42,880 nt of DNA from Halapricum sp. CBA1109 (lineage in GTDB: Archaea; Halobacteriota; Halobacteria; Halobacteriales; Haloarculaceae). The notes below the pieces were generated by a model. That model was not told the DNA's origin. It searched no databases and saw only the letters and a program-made list of their open reading frames with translations. Shown here piece after piece: positions 18,394-26,434 of this stretch. The translations under genes were made by a program, and so were the position numbers. The stretch spans positions 1 to 42,880 of the forward strand of contig NZ_WPCA01000008.1 in the NCBI RefSeq assembly GCF_009741825.1. Reading direction: 5' to 3'. How positions within the stretch are numbered: the first letter of the stretch is position 1; each line of letters opens with the position of its first letter.

Positions 18394-19295
18394 ATGATCG
18401 GCTCCAAGTTGCGGAGCGCAATCAATCTCTACTCGGAAGGCGGCGTACGTAGGGTCACAGATGGAATTTCTACGGCCGCACGACGCGAGTTCAACGACAT
18501 TTTTCGCCCGGGAACTCCGATATACGAACTCGACTGGGACCTCATTATCGTCTTGGACGCCTGTCGGGCTGATCTGCTTCAGTCTGTCGCCTCTCAGTAC
18601 AGCTATCTAAATACTGATACCGTCTACTCGGTCGGGACCAAGACAACCGAGTGGATGGGGAAGAACTTCACCGAACGATTCCGTAACGATATGGAGTCTA
18701 CTGCGTACGTTTCAGCTAATCCGAACTCGGACAAGTTTGTTTCCAGCGACGATTTCGCTATCTTGGACGAACTGTGGCGATACGCTTGGGACGACGACAT
18801 CGGCACCGTCCATCCGCGCTCTGTGACGGACAGAGCGATCAATATACATCGGACTCACACACCCGACAAGATGATCGCCCACTATATGCAGCCACACGAG
18901 CCGTTTTATCAAAAGATAAACACGGGTCCTGCATACGAAAATACCCACCGTCAGAAGGATCTATCTGGGATAAACTGGACGAAGGCACAGTAGCACACCA
19001 AGAAGTCTGGGACTCCTACAGGGAAACCTTGCTGATCGTCTTGGAGTACGTCGACCTCCTCCTCGAAAACGTCGATGCCAACGAGGTTCTGATAACGTCG
19101 GACCACGGCAACGCGATGGGTGAATACGGTTACTACGGGCATCCACGCTGGACACCGATCAAGTCCCTCAAAGAGGTACCGGCGGTCCGTACGTCGGCTA
19201 CCGATTCCGGCGAATACGAACCTTCTACCGAGCGTACAGAGGGCGGCAGTAATCAAGATATAGAGGAACGACTCCGGGACCTTGGATACCTATAA
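18394..19295 (+). CDS. Small sulfatase-like AP-superfamily protein, about 300 aa, split by a one-base loss near 18957
   Basis: Third member of the small AP-fold family. It has DLIIVLDACRADLLQ, the nucleophile segment VGTKTTEWMGKNF, AYVSANPNSDKF, and HYMQPHEPFY. After THRQK the first frame runs to a premature stop at 18991-18993. The next frame gives GSIWDKLDEGTVAHQEVWDS, then LITSDHGNAMGEYGYYGHP and the tail ERLRDLGYL. Adding one G at 18957-18958 merges both parts into 301 codons, equal in size to the two intact paralogues. Its base composition is A+T-richer than the genes to its left. No signal peptide is visible. Confidence 0.83.
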
Positions 19296-19606
19296 TTTCG
19301 TTGTAATATGTGTCAAAGTAACCCAATCTCATTTTCACAGAGTCGATTATAATATTGTCGTGGGGTGTGGACGCCACTCCTCTCGACGGATATTCTGATC
19401 GGATGTAAGAACGACTTCACCTCCAATATTCGTCTATACTATTGTGCTAAATGTGTGTATGGACATCGATCCTCTATGAATTAACAAATAATATACTTAT
19501 CAATGTAAGATACACTTCTTCGTGTCGTCCGAGATCTGTTTTGCTGCCGACATCCCAGATCACTATTGCCCGAGTATTTATGCTCAACCAGCCGCTCATA
19601 CCAGTT
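19296..19606. other. A+T-rich intergenic stretch
   Basis: About 310 nt between the sulfatase-like gene and the 2-epimerase gene. It is clearly A+T-rich and shows no frame with family resemblance and no long repeat. The TATA box at its right end (19575-19581) is the only signal I can support. It may mark an old insertion junction. Confidence 0.5.
19575..19581 (+). promoter_or_regulatory. TATA box deciding the start of the 2-epimerase gene
   Basis: TATTTAT, 26-32 nt before the GTG at 19607. The in-frame ATG at 19580 overlaps this box, so GTG 19607 is the better start. Confidence 0.55.
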
Positions 19607-20692
19607 GTGGTTGACAAGCCGTCTCTCACGTTCGTCTTCGGGACACGACCCGAGATTATCAAGCTTTCACCGGTAATTCACGAATGCACTGAGAGAAAGA
19701 TATCTTATGATCTTATTCACACGGGACAACACTATTCTGAAAAGCTGGACGATATTTTTTTCGATCAATTGGATCTTCCGACACCAGAATATAACCTTGC
19801 CGTGGGTTCCAAATCCCACGGTCGACAAACCGGCGAAATGATTGCTGGTATTGAAGAAATACTTGACGAGACAACTCCTGATACAGTTTTGGTACAGGGC
19901 GATACAAACTCTGTTTTGGCGGGGGCGATTGCAGCAAGTAAGCTACCGATAAATCTTGGTCACATTGAGGCTGGATTACGGAGCTACGATAGGGAAATGC
20001 CGGAGGAAACGAATCGTGTTCTCACCGACCACACCTCGGACTATTTATTCGCACCGACTGAGACGAGCGTCCAGAACCTTCAAAATGAGGGACTCAGTGA
20101 TGAGCTAATACACCTCACCGGAAACACCGTTGTTGATGCCGTCTACAAGCACCAGCAACTAGCCGACCGGCAGAGCACATTGCACACTGATTTTGGCATC
20201 GATCCAGACGAATTCATTCTCCTCACCGTTCACAGAGCAGAGAATATTGACGATCAGTCGCGCTTCAAGAATATCCTTGATGGTGTATCGCGGCTTGGTC
20301 AGAAGCTTGGGGCGCCTATTTTATACCCTGCACATCCACGAGCAAAAAAGCTAGTTGAATCAGTAAGTATATGTGTGCCAGACAATATTCGTGTCGTTGA
20401 CCCACTAGGATATCTTGACTTCCTGCACGCTGAATCAAGTGCAAGACTCGTTGTGACGGACTCTGGCGGTGTACAAGAAGAAGCTTGTATTCTCGGGACA
20501 CCGTGCATTACGGTCCGGCACAACACGGAGCGGCCAGAAACGGTCTCAGTCGGTGCAAACAGCATTGTCGGCACAGACCCGAACGCCATCATTGAGTGTG
20601 GTTTGGAAGCTGTCTCAAAGCCAACGGACTGGCCGATACCATTCGGTAACGGGACTGCAGCGGCCACAATAATTGATATCTGCTGTCGGTAA
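19607..20692 (+). CDS. wecB: UDP-N-acetylglucosamine 2-epimerase (non-hydrolysing), 361 aa
   Basis: All signature blocks of the family are present: FVFGTRPEIIKLSPVI, HTGQHYS, VQGDTNSVLAGAIAAS, GHIEAGLRSYDREMPEE, VHRAENID, YPAHPRAK, VVTDSGGVQEEA and HNTERPETVSVG. The enzyme interconverts UDP-GlcNAc and UDP-ManNAc (WbpI-type homologues act on the diacetamido-uronic form). Starting at GTG 19607 puts the first motif 9 residues from the N terminus, as usual. The gene is A+T-rich with codon choice unlike the surrounding G+C-rich genes, suggesting horizontal acquisition. Its product could feed the UDP-sugar dehydrogenase at 28902-30265 for an N-acetylmannosaminuronic acid. It is convergent with the next GT4 (24-nt gap). 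Confidence 0.93.
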   Translation: MVDKPSLTFVFGTRPEIIKLSPVIHECTERKISYDLIHTGQHYSEKLDDIFFDQLDLPTPEYNLAVGSKSHGRQTGEMIAGIEEILDETTPDTVLVQGDTNSVLAGAIAASKLPINLGHIEAGLRSYDREMPEETNRVLTDHTSDYLFAPTETSVQNLQNEGLSDELIHLTGNTVVDAVYKHQQLADRQSTLHTDFGIDPDEFILLTVHRAENIDDQSRFKNILDGVSRLGQKLGAPILYPAHPRAKKLVESVSICVPDNIRVVDPLGYLDFLHAESSARLVVTDSGGVQEEACILGTPCITVRHNTERPETVSVGANSIVGTDPNAIIECGLEAVSKPTDWPIPFGNGTAAATIIDICCR

Positions 20693-20716
20693 TTGCTTCT
20701 ACACTGTAACGCTGCG

Positions 20717-21874
20717 CTACCCGTGAACCGAATAATATTCTTCCTCAATCTTTTCTGCGATTATCGACCAATCATGGTTTGTAACTACATATTCTCGCGC
20801 TTCTCTACCAAGATTTTGTCGACGCTCCGGATTCTCGTATAACGAAATTATACTCTCTGCAAGCGACTGAATTCGTTCTTCTGGAAGTATCATCGGGGCA
20901 TCATAATCCGACGTGTTTCGGTCAAACAACTCTACGAGAACCCCACGCTTTCCGCTCCCTAGCATTGACCTATAAGCACTGATATCACTAGCGACGACTG
21001 CACACTGCATCGACATTGCTTCTAGACATGCTATACTTGTTGATTCAGCACTTGATGGGAAGACAACAATATCGGATCTATCGTACAGATCTCGGGTCTG
21101 TTCGTTTGGAACCTCTCCGAGGAAGCTGATGTGCTCCTCTGTTCCGTGTTCTACTACCCGATTCTTAAGATACTCCATCATTTCGTCCTTCCCACCGTTC
21201 CCTGCGATGATGATTTCTACATCTTCTACTCTCTCACAGATAGTAGGGGACGCATCGATGAGATACTGAACCCCGTTCTTTGGATTTAACCGACGAACTG
21301 AGAGGATAGTGAGTGTCTCTCCACTGTCTTGGTGTCCCTGTGGTTTGAAGTAGCCTGTGTCAACAGCGTTTGGTATAACTGTAATTATATCATCTGGAAC
21401 ATATCGTTCTGCGACGCTGGCCATCTCTTCGCTAGTTGAGATTATTCGCTGAGTAGATAGAAACGAAAGACGACGGAACGTTTTTTTGTGCACCGAATCG
21501 GAGACCGAGGAATCAAGCGTTCCTAAGCCGTGTAATGTTGTTACCATTGGGGTCCGAAGTATGCTGCTTAGTACGCCAACTATCGCGGATGACATAAACG
21601 TATAGTGAGTATGTATCAGGTCATGGTTCCTGATGAAGGCCGCTATTTTGCCAATGTCATTTGTCAGTAGCGTGGCCACACCAGTAGTTGGGTCCCAAGG
21701 AGAGTACTGAAGCCGTGTTACTGGCAGTTCCTCAACAGTGTCGTTCCCATCAGTAAACGTAAGAACACTCACCTCGTGTCCCCGGTTACGGAGCGCTTTT
21801 GAGAGCTCTTTCACGTGGATTTCCGCTCCACCTACCTTTGGGTGGAAGGTGTCGGAGACCATCCCAATCTTCAT
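20717..21874 (-). CDS. GT4-family glycosyltransferase, 385 aa, A+T-rich
   Basis: Starts MKIGMVSDTFHPKVGGAEIH and has HTHYTFMSSAIVG, TLHGLG, LTILSVRRLNPKNGVQYLI and SSAESTSIACLEAMSMQCAV with the EX7E pair. It is a complete, undamaged GT4. Codon use is markedly A+T-biased like the neighbouring 2-epimerase, so both probably arrived together. A strong TATA element (21901-21908) lies 27-34 nt before the ATG. It acts on an unknown donor and acceptor; proximity to the 2-epimerase suggests a ManNAc-derived or related sugar, but this is inference. Confidence 0.9.
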   Translation of the reverse strand: MKIGMVSDTFHPKVGGAEIHVKELSKALRNRGHEVSVLTFTDGNDTVEELPVTRLQYSPWDPTTGVATLLTNDIGKIAAFIRNHDLIHTHYTFMSSAIVGVLSSILRTPMVTTLHGLGTLDSSVSDSVHKKTFRRLSFLSTQRIISTSEEMASVAERYVPDDIITVIPNAVDTGYFKPQGHQDSGETLTILSVRRLNPKNGVQYLIDASPTICERVEDVEIIIAGNGGKDEMMEYLKNRVVEHGTEEHISFLGEVPNEQTRDLYDRSDIVVFPSSAESTSIACLEAMSMQCAVVASDISAYRSMLGSGKRGVLVELFDRNTSDYDAPMILPEERIQSLAESIISLYENPERRQNLGREAREYVVTNHDWSIIAEKIEEEYYSVHG

Positions 21875-21900
21875 AACTATTCTATCTATTCCAGAAATGC

Positions 21901-21908
21901 ATATAAAT
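21901..21908 (-). promoter_or_regulatory. TATA box of the GT4 gene at 21874
   Basis: ATTTATAT on the minus strand, 27-34 nt before the ATG. It is one of the best TATA matches in the window and implies a leader of only a few nucleotides. Confidence 0.6.
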
Positions 21909-22006
21909 AGCTATCATACGGTGGTCAGGGATCGAGTATGAGTTGCGGCAACAAACCGTCTGACACTAATATTTCATCTAAAACCGTCGGGTCTCTTGAT
22001 TTTACC

Positions 22007-23847
22007 CTACTCCACCGTCACGCTCTTGGCCAGATTTCGCGGTTTGTCGATCGAGCGCCCCAGCAACGCCGCGGTGTGATAGGACACCAACTGCAACTGG
22101 ACGTTGGCCAACACAGCCGCCGTCCGGGGATGGGTGTCCGGAATCGAGAGCACGTGGTCGGCGTAGCGTTCGACGTCGGTTTGGCCGTCGGTCACGGCGA
22201 TGACGGGCGCGTCGCGGGCCTCGACCTCTTTGACGTTGCCGATGGTCTTGCGCGCCTGCTCCCCGTCGCCAGTCACCACAGCGAAGACGGGCGTCTGGTC
22301 GGTCACCAGCGCCAGCGGGCCGTGTTTCAACTCGCCGGCGGCGAAGCCCTCGGCGTGTTTGTAGGTGATCTCTTTCATCTTGAGCGCACCTTCCAGTGCG
22401 ACCGGGAACTGGAGGCCGCGACCGATGAAGAAGTACGCGCCGGCGGACTCGTAGGTCTCGGCGACGGCGCGCGCGCCGGACTCGTCCAGCACTTCTTGGA
22501 CTTGCCCGGGGAGGTCCCGGAGGCGCCGATGACCTCGCGGGCGTCCTCGCTGTCGGTCATCCCGAGGGCGAGGAGGTTCAGCGCGGCCAGTTGGGAGGCG
22601 AAGGTCTTGGTCGCGGCGACGCCGATTTCGGGGCCGGCGCGGATGTAGAAGACGTGGTCACACTCGCGGGCGACCGTCGACCCGACGACGTTGGTGACGC
22701 CGAGGGTCCGGGCCCCGCGGTGTTTGGCCTCCCGGAGCGCCGAGAGGGTGTCGGCCGTCTCGCCGCTCTGGGTGACGCCGACGACGAGGGCGTCGCCAAT
22801 GGGCGGCGGCGAACTGGCGTACTCGCTGGCGAGGAACGCCTGTGCGGGGATGCCGGCCTGCTGGAACAGTTGCGCGCCGTACAGCGCGGCGTGGTAGGAG
22901 GTGCCACAGGCGACGAAGTGGATGCCTCGGGGGGTGAGGTCCGCGAGGTCGCCGATGTCGACAGTACCGTCGAGTTCGTCGACGCGTTCGGAGAGACACT
23001 GCCTGAGCGACCGCGGTTGCTCGTGGATCTCCTTGAGCATATAGTGGTCGTAGCCGCTCTTGCCGGTCTCCTCGGGGTCCCAGTCGACGGTGTCGACGGC
23101 CTTCTCGACGTGGTTGCCGACGAGGTCGGTGACCGTCCAGCCGTCGGCGTCGAGGACGGCGAACTCCCCGTCGTCCATATAGACGACGCGGTCGGTGTGG
23201 TCGCGGAAGGCGGGCACGTCGCTGGCGAGGTAGTAGGCGCTGCCTCGCGGCTGATCACCGCTCGCCTCGTCCGGGGCGCGTGGCGCCTCGCCGTCGTCGA
23301 TACCCAACACGAGCGGCGAGTCGTTGCGGGCGGCGAAGATGCGGTCGACGCCGGCGACGACGGCCGCGATGGCGAAACTCCCCTCCAGTCGGTCGACCGC
23401 CGCGCGGACGGCCGCCTCGGGGTCGGCCCCGCCCCGGAGTTCGGCCTCGACGAGGTGGGGGACGACCTCGGTGTCGGTGTCGCTGCGGAAGGTGTGTCCG
23501 GCGGCGGCCAGTTCGTCCCGCAACTCCTGGTAGTTCTCGATGATGCCGTTGTGGACGACGGCGACGTCGCCCGAGCAGTCCTGGTGGGGGTGGGCGTTCT
23601 CGTCGGTCGGCGGCCCGTGGGTACTCCAGCGGGTGTGGCCGATACCGACCTCGCCGTGGAGTCCGTCGGCGGGGATCCGGGCCTGCAACGCGTCGACCTC
23701 ACCTTCCTGTTTGCTGACCTCGATGCCGTCGCCGTTCTGGATGGCGATACCGGCGGAGTCGTACCCGCGGTACTCCAGATTCCGGAGGCTCGACAGCAAC
23801 GCGTCGAGGGAGTCGCCGGTGCCGACGCGCGCGGTGATGCCGCACAT
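22007..23847 (-). CDS. glmS: Glutamine--fructose-6-phosphate aminotransferase, about 613 aa, frame break near 22522
   Basis: MCGITARVG places the nucleophilic Cys at position 2, followed by GIGHTRWSTHGPPTDENAHP and HNGIIENYQEL of the glutaminase domain. The two SIS domains include FVACGTSYHAALYG, TQSGETADTLSALREAK, ALEGALKMKEITYKHAEGF and the C-terminal DKPRNLAKSVTVE. It makes glucosamine-6-phosphate, the entry step to UDP-GlcNAc. After REVIGA the frame shifts: adding one base at 22522-22523 gives LRDLPGQVQEVLDESGARAV and a single frame of 614 codons, the usual family size. Loss of function in such a housekeeping enzyme is unlikely, so the break probably reflects a sequence error. It sits between the A+T-rich genes and the regulatory patch. 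Confidence 0.92.
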
Positions 23848-24124
23848 CAGGCCGACACCCCTCGGATCGGCGAGCGCTCGGGCCGACTGCGAACCGCTGG
23901 ACCGTTGGTCTGTCGCATACCGCCAGAAAGCCCCACGTACCCTTTGTTATGGATCGATTTGCGGAACTGGTGGCAAGTAACCGGTTACTACTGTCGGTCG
24001 TCGTCGCACCGTCGGCCCCGGACGCGAACAGACGGTAGCAGCACTGAAACGGCCACTAATGACTGTTGTGTTGAACTGGGTGAAAAACTGCGAGTGTTTT
24101 GATGGTCCGGGACCTAGCGCGACT

Positions 24125-24397
24125 ATGGAGTACGAGTGTGGGCCGAACGAAAAAATCAGTCTGGCGGTCGTCCGAGCGGTGAGTACCGTCGTGGACCGCG
24201 ACGCCCCTGATCTCCGGCCGCTGGCCGAGATACTGGACACCGACGCGCTGGACGCGCTGTTCTCCCCGCGGACCGACGGGACGTTCCGGATCGGCGGCGA
24301 GGTGTCGTTCGTCTACAGCGGCTGTCGCGTGAGCGTCCAGAACGGCGAGTACGTCACCGTCCACCGCCTCGACCCGGACCGGGCCAGCAGACGGTGA
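24125..24397 (+). CDS. HalOD1 output-domain protein, 90 aa
   Basis: MEYECGPNEKISLAVVRAVS then LAEILDTDALDALF and VSFVYSGCRVSVQNGEYVTV fit the small haloarchaeal HalOD1 domain, often found alone or at the end of response-regulator proteins and thought to be an output module in signalling. ATG 24125 is chosen because the domain begins directly there; the in-frame upstream sequence is cysteine-containing and not family-like. A weak TATA-like element (TGTTTTGA) lies near 24096-24102. It ends 38 nt from the convergent TrmB-family gene. Function is not known beyond probable regulation. Confidence 0.78.
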   Translation: MEYECGPNEKISLAVVRAVSTVVDRDAPDLRPLAEILDTDALDALFSPRTDGTFRIGGEVSFVYSGCRVSVQNGEYVTVHRLDPDRASRR

Positions 24398-24435
24398 GGC
24401 GTGCCGACCGCGGCCGTGCGAGGCCGGGGGCGGTC

Positions 24436-25227
24436 TCAGGAGCCGGGGTCTCGGGCGGGGATCAGGCCCTGCGACATAAGCCGACGGGCGATGACGACGA
24501 GGCCGTTCCCGAACCCCTCGCCGAAGATAGCCTGTTCGACGTGGCTGTCAGGGACGATAGTACTCACGAGTATCTTCGAGCGGTCGACCAGCACTAGGCG
24601 GCCGATGGCCGTCTCCTCGTCGATATCCTCGCCGTGTAGCCACTCCAGCCCCGAGACGAACGTCGTCGCGTCCGGGACGGCCGACTGGATCTGCGTCTCG
24701 AGGGATTCGGTCAGCGCACCGACGACCAACTCGACGCCCGGGTCGGCGCTGTTGAGCGTGGCTATCAGCCTGTCGGTGAGCAGCGACTCGTCCCCGATGA
24801 CGAGGACGATTTCCTCGGTGGCCTCCCCGAGCAACTGGTCGGTCCGGTTCTCGATGCCCTCCTGTCCGGACATCGACCACACCTCCTGGACCGGCGTCCC
24901 CTCCTCCTCGGTGACGTCGATGGTCTCTAGGGTGTCCCGGAGCCGTTCGACCCGGTCCTCGTACTGGTGTCTGAGCGTCTCCGTCGCCTCGTCGAGGGGC
25001 ACGGCCCGGAACCGCTGTGGGCTCGTGTGCTGTATCTCGACCAGTCCCTGCGCTTCGAGGACTCTGATGGCGTCGTAGACGCGCGTCCGTGGCACCTCCG
25101 TCGTCTCGCTGAGTCGCTTCGCTGTACCGCTCTCCAGCCGGCACAACCCGACGAAACACCGCGCTTCGTACTCTTTCATACCGAGTTGCTGGAGTACCTC
25201 AATCGCCTCCTCTAGATCTTCAGTCAT
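24436..25227 (-). CDS. TrmB-family transcriptional regulator, 263 aa
   Basis: The N-terminal winged helix reads AIEVLQQLGMKEYEARCFVG, VPRTRVYDAIRVLEAQGLVE and QRFRAVPLDEATETL, the standard TrmB DNA-binding unit with a following coiled coil (residues 85-110). The second half (IVLVIGDESLLTDRLIATLN, ending FGNGLVVIARRLMSQGLIPA) resembles the phospholipase-D-like sensor region of haloarchaeal members rather than the maltose-binding region of the Pyrococcus TrmB. ATG 25227 is chosen over an in-frame TTG 15 nt upstream. It is divergent from a second, similar regulator at 25591 across 363 nt. Its target genes cannot be read off, but self-regulation or mutual regulation across the shared spacer is plausible. 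Confidence 0.9.
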   Translation of the reverse strand: MTEDLEEAIEVLQQLGMKEYEARCFVGLCRLESGTAKRLSETTEVPRTRVYDAIRVLEAQGLVEIQHTSPQRFRAVPLDEATETLRHQYEDRVERLRDTLETIDVTEEEGTPVQEVWSMSGQEGIENRTDQLLGEATEEIVLVIGDESLLTDRLIATLNSADPGVELVVGALTESLETQIQSAVPDATTFVSGLEWLHGEDIDEETAIGRLVLVDRSKILVSTIVPDSHVEQAIFGEGFGNGLVVIARRLMSQGLIPARDPGS

Positions 25228-25245
25228 GTCTGTGTGTCCCAACGT

Positions 25246-25262
25246 CCCGGCTCGAATCCGGG
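25246..25262 (-). promoter_or_regulatory. Leader hairpin before the leftward TrmB-family gene
   Basis: CCCGG / CCGGG stem with the 7-nt loop CTCGAAT (plus-strand reading), ending 19 nt from the ATG at 25227. It resembles a tRNA T-arm but has no accompanying tRNA body. Confidence 0.4.
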
Positions 25263-25306
25263 ATTGTCTCGTACTTCTCCCCGAGGACGGATATGTATTG
25301 TCACCC

Positions 25307-25322
25307 TAATTATAACGTTTCG
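25307..25322 (-). promoter_or_regulatory. BRE plus TATA box of the leftward TrmB-family gene
   Basis: On the minus strand CGAAAC followed by TTATAATTA. This is the clearest archaeal promoter in the window. Transcription would begin near 25285, leaving a leader of about 55-60 nt that includes the hairpin at 25246-25262. Confidence 0.65.
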
Positions 25323-25418
25323 TCTGTCTGACTCGGCCTCTATGCCGCCAGCGTCATCGTATTACGGCGCCCCCGGTCACCGTAGACTGTCTGTAATACT
25401 CACAGTGACGCACCCCGT

Positions 25419-25432
25419 CGAAATATAGATTA
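25419..25432 (+). promoter_or_regulatory. BRE/TATA-like element for the rightward TrmB-family gene
   Basis: CGAAATATAGATTA; a start about 25 nt further on would give a leader near 135 nt. A second TATA-like element at 25479-25486 would give about 80 nt. Confidence 0.45.
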
Positions 25433-25552
25433 TGTGACTTTTACTCCCTGGCTAGTGTAACTCGGTTAATCACAAAAACAATATACGCCGGGGGGCCATC
25501 CGGTCTAACGGCACACAGCCAGAATGTGTCCCAACACCGTCTGACGTGTGCC

Positions 25553-25574
25553 GCCCGGCCCTCGCCGGCCGGGC
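25553..25574 (+). promoter_or_regulatory. Leader hairpin before the rightward TrmB-family gene
   Basis: Perfect 8-bp stem GCCCGGCC / GGCCGGGC with loop CTCGCC, ending 17 nt before the ATG at 25591. It could hinder ribosome access or act as an attenuator; function unproven. Confidence 0.5.
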
Positions 25575-25590
25575 CTACTTTACACAACCG

Positions 25591-26346
25591 ATGAGTTCTG
25601 AACCACCAGCGGACCCGTGGTCGGTCGCCGTCGAACAACTCCAAGAGTTCGGGCTGAGTGCCTACGCCGCCCGGACGTTCGTCGCGCTCTCGACGCTCGG
25701 AACAGGGACCGCACGGGACGTGAGTCACGTCGCCGCCGTCCCGCGAACCCGCGTCTACGACGCGGTCGAGGAGTTACAGGAGATGGGGCTGGCGTCCGTC
25801 CACCAGTCCTCGCCCCGGACGTTCAGGGTGCCCCCGCTGGAGACGGTGTCCCGGACCTTCGAGAACGAGTTCCAGCGCCGTATCGGTCTCCTCGGCACGG
25901 CCCTGCGCGCGCTCGACACCGAATCTCCGCCCGACAGCGGCGGCCGGACCGTCGAGGGGCAGGCGGCGGTGACGGACCGGGTCCTGTCGTTGCTTGACGG
26001 GGCCGAGGAGTCGGTCGTCTACGCGACGGCCGCGGACCGCCTCACCGCCGACGTACTCGACGCGGTCGTGACGGCCGACGACCGCGGCGTCTCGGTCACG
26101 GTCGGCGGCGCCTCCGCGACGGTCCGCGAACGGGTCCGGACCGCAGTCCCCGACGCGGCGGTCGACGCGACGGCGTGGGACATCGCAGACACCGCGCTCG
26201 GCCGGGTGCTGGTCGTCGACGGCGAGCGGACGCTCCTCAGCGCCCGCGTCGACGGGACGGAGACGGCCGTCTGGAGCGACGCCGCGTCCCACGGGTTCGC
26301 CGCCGTCCTCCGGGCGATGGTGACTGGCCGCCGCGACACCGAGTGA
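25591..26346 (+). CDS. TrmB-family transcriptional regulator, 251 aa
   Basis: The winged-helix domain reads AVEQLQEFGLSAYAARTFVA, VPRTRVYDAVEELQEMGLAS and RTFRVPPLETVSRTF. A linker of about 20 residues leads to the sensor half (SVVYATAADRLTADVLDAVV, ending SHGFAAVLRAMVTG). It matches the divergent regulator at 25227 in domain order, so the pair probably arose by duplication. The ATG at 25591 precedes the conserved helix by about 15 residues. A strong hairpin sits just upstream of the start. The ligand is unknown. Confidence 0.88.
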   Translation: MSSEPPADPWSVAVEQLQEFGLSAYAARTFVALSTLGTGTARDVSHVAAVPRTRVYDAVEELQEMGLASVHQSSPRTFRVPPLETVSRTFENEFQRRIGLLGTALRALDTESPPDSGGRTVEGQAAVTDRVLSLLDGAEESVVYATAADRLTADVLDAVVTADDRGVSVTVGGASATVRERVRTAVPDAAVDATAWDIADTALGRVLVVDGERTLLSARVDGTETAVWSDAASHGFAAVLRAMVTGRRDTE

Positions 26347-26401
26347 GTTCGTTCGGCCGTCGCCGCCCGCCAGAGCCGCCCTGTCGCTGATATGCGTGTC
26401 C

Positions 26402-26416
26402 ATAACAAAGGATAAC
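26402..26416 (+). promoter_or_regulatory. TATA-like region before the 23-codon ORF and the DUF7344 gene
   Basis: ATAACAAAGGATAAC, 19-33 nt before the ATG at 26435 and about 90-100 nt before the DUF7344 start. It suits a transcript beginning at or near 26435. Confidence 0.4.
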
Positions 26417-26434
26417 AGGGACCCAGCTACGGGT

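Larger units (their letters stand above)
25228..25590. promoter_or_regulatory. Divergent regulatory spacer between two TrmB-family genes
   Basis: The 363-nt gene-free stretch holds a strong BRE/TATA for the leftward gene (25307-25322), two TATA-like elements for the rightward gene (25419-25432 and 25479-25486), an inverted repeat GTATTAC/GTAATAC (25359-25365 and 25393-25399), and one G+C-rich hairpin in each presumed leader (25246-25262 and 25553-25574). No gene is visible in it. Confidence 0.6.

Noticed and set aside
5037-19295. Calling the AP-fold genes true sulfatases
   Set aside because: The formylglycine motif is absent in all seven, so only superfamily membership is supported.
18394-19295. 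Two separate genes (18394-18993 and a later overlapping frame)
   Set aside because: The two frames together match one intact paralogue, and one added base joins them into 301 codons.
22591-24102. 503-codon open frame on the plus strand opposite glmS
   Set aside because: It is antisense to a well-conserved enzyme, and its low-complexity Gly/Val/Asp-rich sequence is what the opposite strand of a G+C-rich gene gives.
25246-25262. Stem-loop resembling a tRNA T-arm (possible tRNA or att remnant)
   Set aside because: No acceptor, D or anticodon arm could be found on either side; it fits better as a leader hairpin.
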